A DNA stretch of 53,267 nucleotides. Source: Bacteroidales bacterium. GTDB lineage: Bacteria; Bacteroidota; Bacteroidia; Bacteroidales; VadinHA17. Location: contig JAAZAP010000296.1 in the NCBI GenBank assembly GCA_012514255.1, positions 1 to 53,267 on the forward strand. Reading direction: 5' to 3'. Shown one piece after another: positions 18,525 through 25,782 of this stretch (position 1 is the stretch's first letter; each line of letters opens with the position of its first letter). Made by a program: the position numbers and the translations under genes. The notes under the pieces were generated by a model. That model was not told the DNA's origin. It was given only the letters and a program-made list of their open reading frames with translations, and ran no database searches.

Positions 18525-18917
18525 TTAGTATTTAAGCCCTGACAGTCTTGTTATCACCTTTATTACGGTTTTTTCGGTAATATCGTATGGCCTGATCATG
18601 TTATCAGTCCAGATAAGGGCTATATCAGCCCGTTTGTCTCTCTCCTTCAGGATAACCAGGAACGGCTCCCTGTTCCTTCTCCACGCTTCCCTGATACGCC
18701 GGCGCACCAGGTTGCGGTCAACAGCTCTTTTGAAATGGCGCTTTGGCACGGAGACAAGCACCCTGGCTGGCTTTAGATCATTGCCGGCAGGCATGATCCT
18801 GTATATCACCCTCAGGGAACCTACATTAAGGGTGCGGCCTTCCCTGAAAAGTTCACTGACGGCCCTGACCCCGCACAGTCTCTCGTCTTTTTTGAATGAT
18901 TCCACCCGTTGTATCAT
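18525..18917 (-). CDS. rnpA: Ribonuclease P protein component
   Basis: RnpA binds the RNase P RNA and helps substrate tRNA precursors dock. I chose the ATG at 18917 (130 residues), because FKKDERLCG follows it as in other RnpA proteins. A TTG at 18962 would add residues with no family similarity and overlaps a -7 promoter element. The RNR-type signature is clear as KRAVDRNLVRRRIREAWR near residue 72. Unlike the usual rpmH-rnpA pair, no rpmH is next to it; hemD lies upstream and the S41 peptidase downstream, an order I associate with Bacteroidota. The leader carries a nested hairpin (18927-18958). Confidence 0.93.
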   Translation of the reverse strand: MIQRVESFKKDERLCGVRAVSELFREGRTLNVGSLRVIYRIMPAGNDLKPARVLVSVPKRHFKRAVDRNLVRRRIREAWRRNREPFLVILKERDKRADIALIWTDNMIRPYDITEKTVIKVITRLSGLKY

Positions 18918-18926
18918 AGGGAAAGA

Positions 18927-18958
18927 GAAAGCATCAATCCTGGAGGATGGATGCTTTC
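18927..18958 (-). promoter_or_regulatory. Nested hairpin in the rnpA leader
   Basis: A perfect 9-bp inverted repeat (GAAAGCATC and GATGCTTTC) encloses a smaller ATCC/GGAT inverted repeat. It begins just after the -7 element and ends 10 bp before the chosen rnpA ATG, so it would occupy most of the mRNA leader. There is no T run that would make it a terminator. Confidence 0.45.
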
Positions 18959-18959
18959 G

Positions 18960-18967
18960 CAAAAATA
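18960..18967 (-). promoter_or_regulatory. Probable -7 element of rnpA
   Basis: On the minus strand TATTTTTG matches TAnnTTTG. It lies between the hemD stop and the rnpA ATG, suggesting that rnpA and the peptidase have their own promoter in addition to read-through. Confidence 0.4.
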
Positions 18968-18983
18968 ATATCTCTTTCCTGAG

Positions 18984-19733
18984 CTATTTGTTATTCTTGT
19001 TATATTCCTTAAGGAAACAGTCAAGGGCCATCGTCATTGAAGGGGCCTTGGGATTGGGTGCCTGGATATCAAGCCTGAGGCCCTCATTGGTGACCGCCTC
19101 AGCCGTAGTGGGTCCGAAGGCGGCTATCTTTATGTCGCCCTGCACGAAAGTCGGGAAATTCTCCTTAAGTGACTTGATCCCGGAAGGACTGTAGAACACC
19201 AGCAGATCGTAATCAAGCTCCGTAGAATCAAAGTCCCTGCTTATTGTACGGTACATGGTGCCAATTGTGTACCTGATCTTGTGGCTCTTGAGCAGATCGG
19301 GGATGTCTGACTTGTGAGGATCTGACAACGGCACAAAAAAGTTCTCTTCTTTATGCTTGATTATCACGTCAATGAGGTCCTCAAAATTGGACTTTCCGTG
19401 GAAAATCTTGCGTTTGCGGTATACAATGTATTTCTGCAGGTAGAAGGCTACGTTTTCTGTTATGCAGAAATACTTCATTGTCTCTGGAACCACTATCCGC
19501 ATTTCTTCACAAATCCTGAAGTAATGATCGATGGCAGTCTTGGATGTAAAGATGATTGCAGTAAAGTCACCGAGATTGATCTTTTGCTGTCTGAAATCCC
19601 TGGCAGAGATCCCCTTAATCTGAATAAACTGCTTAAAGTCAATCTTCAGATTGTATTTTTTTGCGAGCTCGAAATATGGTGATTTCGGATTATTTGGCTC
19701 AGGCTGCGACACTAATACCTTCCTTATTTTCAA
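18984..19733 (-). CDS. hemD: Uroporphyrinogen-III synthase
   Basis: The 249-residue protein has the diverged two-domain HemD fold typical of Bacteroidota. Recognisable parts are the start KVLVSQPEPN, the DFTAIIFTSKTAIDHYF segment near residue 56, the DLLVFYSPSGIKSLKENF segment near 176 and IAAFGPTTAEAVTNEG near 203, which match the binding-cleft elements of the family. It closes hydroxymethylbilane to uroporphyrinogen III in heme synthesis. No other hem gene is in the window. It lies between DUF4271 and rnpA. Confidence 0.87.
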   Translation of the reverse strand: MKIRKVLVSQPEPNNPKSPYFELAKKYNLKIDFKQFIQIKGISARDFRQQKINLGDFTAIIFTSKTAIDHYFRICEEMRIVVPETMKYFCITENVAFYLQKYIVYRKRKIFHGKSNFEDLIDVIIKHKEENFFVPLSDPHKSDIPDLLKSHKIRYTIGTMYRTISRDFDSTELDYDLLVFYSPSGIKSLKENFPTFVQGDIKIAAFGPTTAEAVTNEGLRLDIQAPNPKAPSMTMALDCFLKEYNKNNK

Positions 19734-19775
19734 AGCCTTAAGTTTTTAGTTCAACCTCCGCTTTCCTGCTTCCGG

Positions 19776-20633
19776 TCAAAAAACACCAAGTATTTTAAGA
19801 GTGACCAGTAGAGGCAGGACTTCAAGGGCACAAAGGTACAAAATGTAATAAAATAACGAAATATGCCTGTCGCGAAAAATCACCAGCAGCCTTAAGAACC
19901 TGACAATAAGCATTATGACAACAACAATAATGCCTGTAATTATGATTGGAAGAGTATTATTAAGGGGTGTAAAAAGGACAACAAGGATGAGAAGAAACAA
20001 TACTATAGAGGAGACAAACCATGTATTGTATATTATGTTCATATACTCACGGAAGGGATTCTTCAGTCCGGAGATGCCGCCCACCACCATGCATGTCAGA
20101 TGTCTGATGAGCAGGGCAGCGAGGAACGAGCCGGCAAGCACGGCAGTTAGTCCCGTAAAGCCGCCAAATAGCAGTGGACTTACAACCCCGGCGGTGATCA
20201 GGGAGATGGCAGAAAACAGGCTGATGACAATGATTGCAAACAGGTTCCTGAAGAGAGGGGGCCAGGAGAAGACTTCCGACGTTCCCGGCAGGGTCATCTC
20301 GGCGTGCTTCCTGAAGCTGAGGGATGAGATACCGCTTGCCAGGTTCCTGCGTCCGAAGACGGTCAGGAGGGTAAGGATAAGCAGCGATGCTGACAGCAGG
20401 ATGAAGCTGATGTCCGTATTGATCATCTGCGGGGGTCTGGGCTGGCCCTCCATGCGCCTGATCCCGGAGATATAGTCAGGTCCGGGCGCAGAGGCAGTCT
20501 CTGTAGTGGTTTTTAGTTCTTCATTCGTTGAGGCTACAGGGATAATACGGCCTATGCTGAACTCTGCCCGCGGCTCAGGCATGTTGAGCGTGTCAGCAGC
20601 AACACTGATTGTATCGCCCGGACCGTTATTCAT
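19776..20633 (-). CDS. DUF4271 multi-pass membrane protein
   Basis: The 285-residue protein begins with a soluble Glu/Thr-rich segment (about 1-75), followed by about seven hydrophobic segments from residue 76 to the end (for example FILLSASLLILTLL, FAIIVISLFSAISLI and IIITGIIVVVIMLIV). This matches the Bacteroidota DUF4271 family, which is found next to hemD as it is here. Its function is unknown; the linkage to uroporphyrinogen synthase may be only positional. It starts 9 bp after deoC. Confidence 0.8.
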   Translation of the reverse strand: MNNGPGDTISVAADTLNMPEPRAEFSIGRIIPVASTNEELKTTTETASAPGPDYISGIRRMEGQPRPPQMINTDISFILLSASLLILTLLTVFGRRNLASGISSLSFRKHAEMTLPGTSEVFSWPPLFRNLFAIIVISLFSAISLITAGVVSPLLFGGFTGLTAVLAGSFLAALLIRHLTCMVVGGISGLKNPFREYMNIIYNTWFVSSIVLFLLILVVLFTPLNNTLPIIITGIIVVVIMLIVRFLRLLVIFRDRHISLFYYILYLCALEVLPLLVTLKILGVF

Positions 20634-20642
20634 GCCATGATC

Positions 20643-21515
20643 CTAGAAATAGGCCGGTTTGCCGGGATAAAGTTCCGAAAGGATATTGTTCGCCAGACGC
20701 GAAGCACCTATCCTGAAATATTCGGGAGAAAGCCACTTTTGGCCAAGCACGTTCCTTACTATAAAATAATAGACCAGGGCATCATCAGGTGTCACAATAC
20801 CCCCTGCCGGCTTGAATCCGATCATGATGCCGGTCTCATTGTAATAATCGCGTATGGCACAGCACATCACCCAGGCAGCTTCGGGGGTGGCTGATACCGA
20901 TACCTTGCCCGTGGAGGTCTTGATAAAGTCAGCTCCCGATTCCATGGCAATAATGGATGCCCTGAAGATATTCCTTTCGTCCTTCAGCAATCCTGTTTCA
21001 AGGATAATCTTGAGGGTGGTATCACCGGCAGCGCCCCTGATAGCCTTCAGCTCATCAATAACCTGATCCCAGGCTCCTTCAAGGAAAGTCCCCACAGGGA
21101 TGACCACGTCTATCTCATCAGCACCCATCCTTACGGCCAGAGATGTCTCCAGCACCTTTACCTCGGTAAAAGTCTGTGATGTGGGGAATGATGCTGACAC
21201 TACGGCCAGCTTGACACCGCTGTCAGCCAGCCCTTCCTTCGCCACATTCACGAAGTTGGGATAGACGCATAGCGCTGCAACATTGCTGATGCCGGAAAAG
21301 TTGTACCTGAAATGGGCCGTTCTCTCGGCGAAGCTCCGTATTGACCCGTTACCGTCCTGTGTATTCAGGCTGGTAAGGTCAATGAATGAAAAGATCTCCT
21401 TCAGTAACGGGGCGCGTTCAACTGACCCGGTAGCCTTTATTGCCTCAGCGATGCTTTCACCCATCTCATCGGGTGAGTAATCATGATTTAAAAGTTTTTC
21501 GTATAATTTACTCAT
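20643..21515 (-). CDS. deoC: Deoxyribose-phosphate aldolase
   Basis: The 290-residue class I aldolase splits 2-deoxyribose-5-phosphate to glyceraldehyde-3-phosphate and acetaldehyde. The Schiff-base Lys is in DFIKTSTGKVS near residue 200, the second Lys in MIGFKPAGGI near 235, and the catalytic Asp in ADEIDVVIPVG near 132. It is longer than the roughly 220-residue type and resembles the longer E. coli-like form. It appears to head the minus-strand string that includes DUF4271 and hemD, suggesting nucleoside catabolism is co-transcribed with unrelated genes. Confidence 0.95.
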   Translation of the reverse strand: MSKLYEKLLNHDYSPDEMGESIAEAIKATGSVERAPLLKEIFSFIDLTSLNTQDGNGSIRSFAERTAHFRYNFSGISNVAALCVYPNFVNVAKEGLADSGVKLAVVSASFPTSQTFTEVKVLETSLAVRMGADEIDVVIPVGTFLEGAWDQVIDELKAIRGAAGDTTLKIILETGLLKDERNIFRASIIAMESGADFIKTSTGKVSVSATPEAAWVMCCAIRDYYNETGIMIGFKPAGGIVTPDDALVYYFIVRNVLGQKWLSPEYFRIGASRLANNILSELYPGKPAYF

Positions 21516-21610
21516 AATCAGTATTGTATATATCCAGAACTAACTCTTCCGCCTGTCATCAAACGCGGGTCAATTTAGTTGTTTTTACTGAAAAGCAAAT
21601 AAAAATCAGA

Positions 21611-22987
21611 TTATTTGCGAAGGCTTTTATTTCTTGCCAGGGAAGCGAATACACCTCCGAAGCAGAGAACAGAGAATGCTATGAATCCTATCTTCATAGA
21701 TTTCATTAGTTGAGGATAGTTGCCGGGATTGATTGTTTCATGTCCCATGAAGAGGGCCAGAAGCATCAGCGCAATTGCCATACTGAAGGTTTGTCCCACG
21801 TTTCTCATTGTTCCGAGCATGCCGGAGGCATTTCCCAGCTGGCGTTTCTCCACGGAGCTCATGATGGCATTTGAATTTGGCGAGGAGAAGAGTGAAAAGC
21901 CGGCTCCCATGAAGAGGAGTATGACAACGATAAATACCACCGGGGTCTGTTCGGTCAGGAAGCAGAGCATTATCAGTCCTGCAGTTGAGATGGCCATGCC
22001 TATTGATGCAAGTACGCCCGGGTTATGATGATCTGACAGTTTACCGGCAAGGGGAGATATCAGGGTCATAGTCACCGGCCATGCCATCAGTACGAATCCT
22101 GCATCACGTGGCCCCAGATCTTTGATATATTGCAGATACAAGCTCAGGAAGAAGCCTATGGCACTGGTTGCTGCATAATGAATGAGTGCGGCGAGGCTGG
22201 AAAAGGCAAAAACCCTGTTCCCGGAGATAAGGGTAATATCAAAAAGCGGGTGTACAGCCCTTTTCTCCCTGAGGATGAAGAGAGGCATAAGCGCCAGGCC
22301 TGTGCCTGTAATGATCCATCCCTGCAGGTCGGGTAGTTTTGAGAAACCGAACATCAATGCCGCCATGGCAACACCATAGACAACTGCTCCCGGCCAGTCA
22401 AAGCTCTCTCCCCTGGCCTCGGCCCACTCCTTCTTCATGCGGCTGTGGATGAGGATAAGGCTGATTATTCCCATGGGAATGAGTAATGCAAAGATGCTTC
22501 TCCATCCCATGTATCTTGTCAGCAGTCCTCCCAGGAAAGGTCCTGAAGCCAGCCCGGCATACACTGCCGTAACGTTTATTCCCATAGCCCTTCCTCTTTC
22601 GCCAGGAGGGAAGACGGATGTAAGGATTGCCATATTGGTACCGAACATCATTGCACCGCCAACGCCCTGCAGAATCCTGACACCTATCAGCCACCGTATG
22701 CCAGGAGTAAACGTGAGCAGTATCATAGAGAGGGTAAAGACAACCAGTCCGGCGGTGAACACCTTCCTGCGGCCCAGTATGTCTCCTGCCCTGCCCGCCG
22801 GTAGCAGCAGGATGGAGGTGGTGAGCATATAACTGCTTATTATCCAGTTAAGGGTTACGGCGTCGAGGCTGAACTCTTCACCTATGGAGGGGAGTGCCAG
22901 GTTAACTGCCGATCCCATGAAGGGTGTCAGGAATGATGCAAAGGCAGTGACTGTCAGCACCGATCTCTTGAATTCTCTCTCCGTCAT
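21611..22987 (-). CDS. MFS drug exporter, DHA2 (EmrB/QacA) type
   Basis: The 458-residue protein has 13-14 predicted membrane segments, the hallmark of the 14-TM DHA2 group. Antiporter motifs are present: GRAGDILGRRKVF near residue 64 (motif A), RILQGVGGAMMFG near 104 (motif B) and GPFLGGLL near 153 (motif C, GPxxGG). It probably exports a hydrophobic or cationic compound by proton exchange; the substrate cannot be read. Its ATG overlaps the dtd stop codon by 4 bp, an odd partnership that may reflect simple compaction. Confidence 0.88.
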   Translation of the reverse strand: MTEREFKRSVLTVTAFASFLTPFMGSAVNLALPSIGEEFSLDAVTLNWIISSYMLTTSILLLPAGRAGDILGRRKVFTAGLVVFTLSMILLTFTPGIRWLIGVRILQGVGGAMMFGTNMAILTSVFPPGERGRAMGINVTAVYAGLASGPFLGGLLTRYMGWRSIFALLIPMGIISLILIHSRMKKEWAEARGESFDWPGAVVYGVAMAALMFGFSKLPDLQGWIITGTGLALMPLFILREKRAVHPLFDITLISGNRVFAFSSLAALIHYAATSAIGFFLSLYLQYIKDLGPRDAGFVLMAWPVTMTLISPLAGKLSDHHNPGVLASIGMAISTAGLIMLCFLTEQTPVVFIVVILLFMGAGFSLFSSPNSNAIMSSVEKRQLGNASGMLGTMRNVGQTFSMAIALMLLALFMGHETINPGNYPQLMKSMKIGFIAFSVLCFGGVFASLARNKSLRK

Positions 22988-23436
22988 TCCCTGTTCCTGC
23001 TGTCTATAATGATTGTGACCGGACCGTCATTCACAAGCTCAATATCCATCATTGCGCCAAAGACACCTGTTGCAGGATCCCGGCCCATCAGCTCCCTGAT
23101 ACGGGCTATGAATGCCTCGTAAAGAGGGATTGCCTTTTCCGGCCTGGCCGCACGGATGTATGACGGCCTGTTGCCTTTCCTGACGGAGGCATGAAGAGTG
23201 AACTGGCTGACAACCATCAAATCACTTCCCGTTTCAATGGCCGAGAGGTTCATCACCCCGTTGTTGTCATCGAAAAGCCTCAGGTTAACCACCTTGGAGG
23301 CAAGCCAGTCAACATCCTCAGCCATATCTGCATCCTCAACGCCTGCAAGCACCAGCAGACCGCCGCCAATGGATGAAAAGACCTTTCCGTCTATAGTTAT
23401 GGAGGCTCTTTTTACTCTTTGAACAACTAATCTCAT
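22984..23436 (-). CDS. dtd: D-aminoacyl-tRNA deacylase
   Basis: The 150-residue protein hydrolyses D-aminoacyl-tRNAs, protecting translation from D-amino acids. I start at the ATG at 23436 (MRLVVQRVKRAS), the family's conserved beginning. An upstream in-frame start would add a hydrophobic stretch not found in the family and overlap the mntP promoter. The SQFTLHA motif near residue 78 and the Gly-cisPro motif NDGPVT near the C terminus are intact. It is divergent from mntP with 60 bp between. Confidence 0.95.
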   Translation of the reverse strand: MRLVVQRVKRASITIDGKVFSSIGGGLLVLAGVEDADMAEDVDWLASKVVNLRLFDDNNGVMNLSAIETGSDLMVVSQFTLHASVRKGNRPSYIRAARPEKAIPLYEAFIARIRELMGRDPATGVFGAMMDIELVNDGPVTIIIDSRNRE

Positions 23437-23472
23437 AGTGTAAACCAGGATGGTAAAAATAGCAATAATTAC

Positions 23473-23480
23473 TATTTTTG
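23473..23480 (+). promoter_or_regulatory. Probable -7 element of mntP
   Basis: TATTTTTG fits TAnnTTTG and lies 16 bp before the mntP ATG. The dtd-mntP gap is too short for the manganese riboswitch that controls mntP in some bacteria. Confidence 0.4.
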
Positions 23481-23496
23481 TGCCCATCCGTCATTC

Positions 23497-24063
23497 ATGG
23501 ACCTGATAACTATTATAGCCATAGCCCTCGGGCTCTCTTTTGACAGTTTCGCCGTATCACTCTCATGCGGCGTTGTGGAGTCAAAGATACGTTTCGGGAA
23601 TGCCATGAAAATAGCTTTTGTGCTTGCCTTCTTCCAGGGCGGACTGACAGTTCTCGGATTCTTTCTCGGTTCAACAGTAAGCGGTTATATTGAAAAGTAT
23701 GACCATTGGGTGGCTTTTATACTGTTGATGATATTGGGAGTCAGGATGATCATTGGCGGTCTGAAGGACGGAGCCCAGAGAGCGCCGGTGGACATCAACC
23801 GCTGGCATGTGCTGCTGACCATGGCCGTGGGAACAAGCATCGATGCCCTGGCGGTGGGGATAAGCTTCGCCCTCCTGAAGGTGCAGATATGGATTGCGGG
23901 GCTGCTTATCGGCGCTGTCACCTTCCTTGCATCAATGACTGCAATACGCATTGGCAAATCGGCAGGAAGCCGCCTCGGATCATGGGTTGAGATAATTGGT
24001 GGAATAATACTGGCAGCCATTGGTATCCGCATACTTGTTGAGCACCTCCTGGCCGCTGCCTGA
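23497..24063 (+). CDS. mntP: Manganese efflux pump MntP
   Basis: The 188-residue membrane protein has six hydrophobic segments arranged as two repeats. Conserved acidic residues lie in the segment LGLSFDSFAVSLSCG near residue 13 and again in GTSIDALAVGISFA near 113, the two DUF204 repeats with their DxxxV pattern. These Asp residues are thought to bind Mn2+ during export. It stands alone and faces the PHP gene convergently; the 69 bp between them hold only a weak CCTG/CAGG hairpin. Confidence 0.93.
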   Translation: MDLITIIAIALGLSFDSFAVSLSCGVVESKIRFGNAMKIAFVLAFFQGGLTVLGFFLGSTVSGYIEKYDHWVAFILLMILGVRMIIGGLKDGAQRAPVDINRWHVLLTMAVGTSIDALAVGISFALLKVQIWIAGLLIGAVTFLASMTAIRIGKSAGSRLGSWVEIIGGIILAAIGIRILVEHLLAAA

Positions 24064-24132
24064 GACCTCCTGTAAGATTGCAGGTTTATTCCCGGATGAC
24101 AGGGGCAGCAAACCAGAATTGCGGGAACAGCC

Positions 24133-24933
24133 TCATATATTAATCTTCCGGAACGGTATCATGAACCGTTCGCGGTTGGCGAAAACAGCCATTTGCCTGT
24201 AACCTGCCCTCTGCAGAATGTCATATCCCTCGGCGAAATATTGCCCTACCCTTTCAGGAAAATGGGCATCTGAATTGACACAGACAGGTACCCCGTGTTC
24301 GGCAAACAGCTGAAGATAATTCCTGTCAGGGTAAAAATCATGCAACGGTTTGTTGCGTCCGTTAGTATTCAGTTCATAGGCTACGTCATGTATCTCAAAG
24401 GCAGAAGCCATCATGGCGTAGAGGTGAGTTATGTCTGCTTCGGGACGATAGCGGTGAATACGCACCAGGTCAGGGTGTCCCATGATGTCAAAAAAACCGG
24501 TTGAAGCTGCCTCACAGACCAGGTTGAAATAATTCTCGTAGATCAGGTCTATATCCTTTCCTATATAAAATTCCGGACCGAGATCTACAGTCTCATCTCC
24601 CAGGTAATGGACTGATCCGATTATATAGTCAAACGGATGGGAACTGATGATTCGGTCAGTCACCTGTTCCCTGTTTGGCAGGTAATCAATCTCAAGGCCC
24701 ACCCTGACGGCAATATCCTTTTGTTCTTCCTTGAGCCGCAGGAGATGTTCCACATATTGAGGAAGCATCTCATGTTTCATGCACCATTCCGGGGGGCCTC
24801 CGTCAGGATTGAGGTGGTCTGAAAATCCTATCTCACGCAGGCCCAGTTTCAGTGCTGCCTCTATATATGCCTCGGGTTCCTGCCTGCCGTCGCTGTATAT
24901 TGTATGCACATGGTAGTCCGTTCTGTAGATCAT
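24133..24933 (-). CDS. PHP-domain phosphatase, histidinol-phosphatase (HisK/HisJ) type
   Basis: The 266-residue PHP protein carries the trinuclear metal-site motifs: DYHVHTIYSDG at residues 6-16, FSDHLN near 38, the HP of ISSHPFDYIIGSVHYL near 78-90, GHPDLVR near 152 and NSDAHFP near 220. These match HisJ-type histidinol phosphatases. There are no other histidine biosynthesis genes nearby, so a different phosphate-ester substrate is possible. It is divergent from the Crp/Fnr gene with 85 bp between. Confidence 0.82.
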   Translation of the reverse strand: MIYRTDYHVHTIYSDGRQEPEAYIEAALKLGLREIGFSDHLNPDGGPPEWCMKHEMLPQYVEHLLRLKEEQKDIAVRVGLEIDYLPNREQVTDRIISSHPFDYIIGSVHYLGDETVDLGPEFYIGKDIDLIYENYFNLVCEAASTGFFDIMGHPDLVRIHRYRPEADITHLYAMMASAFEIHDVAYELNTNGRNKPLHDFYPDRNYLQLFAEHGVPVCVNSDAHFPERVGQYFAEGYDILQRAGYRQMAVFANRERFMIPFRKINI

Positions 24934-25002
24934 CTCTTTACCGGTGTTGGTTGCCCCTGCTCAAAAATAGGAAAGGTGAACGAATTAATTGACGGATTGT
25001 TC

Positions 25003-25010
25003 TAAATTTG
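25003..25010 (+). promoter_or_regulatory. Probable -7 element of the Crp/Fnr gene
   Basis: TAAATTTG fits TAnnTTTG and ends 8 bp before the ATG at 25019, so the transcript would be nearly leaderless. No TTG at the correct spacing was found. Confidence 0.35.
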
Positions 25011-25018
25011 TATAGTTC

Positions 25019-25726
25019 ATGACCACTGTAGCCAACACAAATAAGAAGACATGCTCCTGCCTCTCGTGCGAGCTCAGGGAGCTTGTATTTTCCAGCCTGG
25101 ATGATGAGGATATCAACATTGTATGTGAAGCCAGGGAGGAGAGGGCCTATGCCAGGGGCGAGATCATACACCGTGAGGGCGACCTGATACGCGATTTCAA
25201 GTACCTCAAGACCGGTCTTGTTAAACTTTACAAGAGCGCCGATGATGGCGATGAACAGATCATAACCATTACCCGGCCCCTTGAGTTTGTGAGCAATACC
25301 AATGCCTTTCATGAGGAGAGGTACAGGTATTCACTATCTGCGCTTGAAGATTCGGTGGTATGTTGTATACGGATTGATCTGATCCGCCAGCTTATTTTGC
25401 GCAACGGCAGGTTTGCACTTAACCTCATCTCCGTTTTGTCAAGGACCTCCGAGAATATTATCTCTCTGAGCCTGGAGATACGAAAGAGAAACCTGGCCGG
25501 AAGAATAGCTTTTGTGCTGCTCTATTTTTCAAATGAGATATTCAAATCCAGGATATTTGAACTGCCGGTTTCAAGGAAAGAGATAGCTGATCTTATCAGC
25601 ATGAGCTCCGCCAATGTGATCCGGACTTTTTCAGAATTCAGGCGTGACGGCATCATCAATTCCAACGGCCGCACCATTGAGATCACTGACATCGGCAAAC
25701 TGGAGGTGATCTCGCGCAGGGGCTGA
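25019..25726 (+). CDS. Crp/Fnr-family transcriptional regulator
   Basis: The 235-residue protein has a cyclic-nucleotide-type beta barrel (about 30-145, with YARGEIIHREGDLIRDFKYLKTGLVKLYK) and a C-terminal winged helix (about 160-230). The recognition helix region reads SRKEIADLISMSSANVIRTFSEF. An N-terminal cluster CSCLSC and an inner CC pair (SVVCCIRID) resemble cysteines of FNR-type oxygen sensors, but spacing differs from E. coli FNR, so an iron-sulfur cluster is only a possibility. The arginine of a cAMP pocket is not evident. It precedes the secreted M14 peptidase and TldD/TldE genes and could regulate them, although this is inference. Confidence 0.87.
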   Translation: MTTVANTNKKTCSCLSCELRELVFSSLDDEDINIVCEAREERAYARGEIIHREGDLIRDFKYLKTGLVKLYKSADDGDEQIITITRPLEFVSNTNAFHEERYRYSLSALEDSVVCCIRIDLIRQLILRNGRFALNLISVLSRTSENIISLSLEIRKRNLAGRIAFVLLYFSNEIFKSRIFELPVSRKEIADLISMSSANVIRTFSEFRRDGIINSNGRTIEITDIGKLEVISRRG

Positions 25727-25782
25727 TTGTTAAGCCAAAATCGTTAACTTGATTGCGTTTATTAATTCATAAGACTCAGGCC

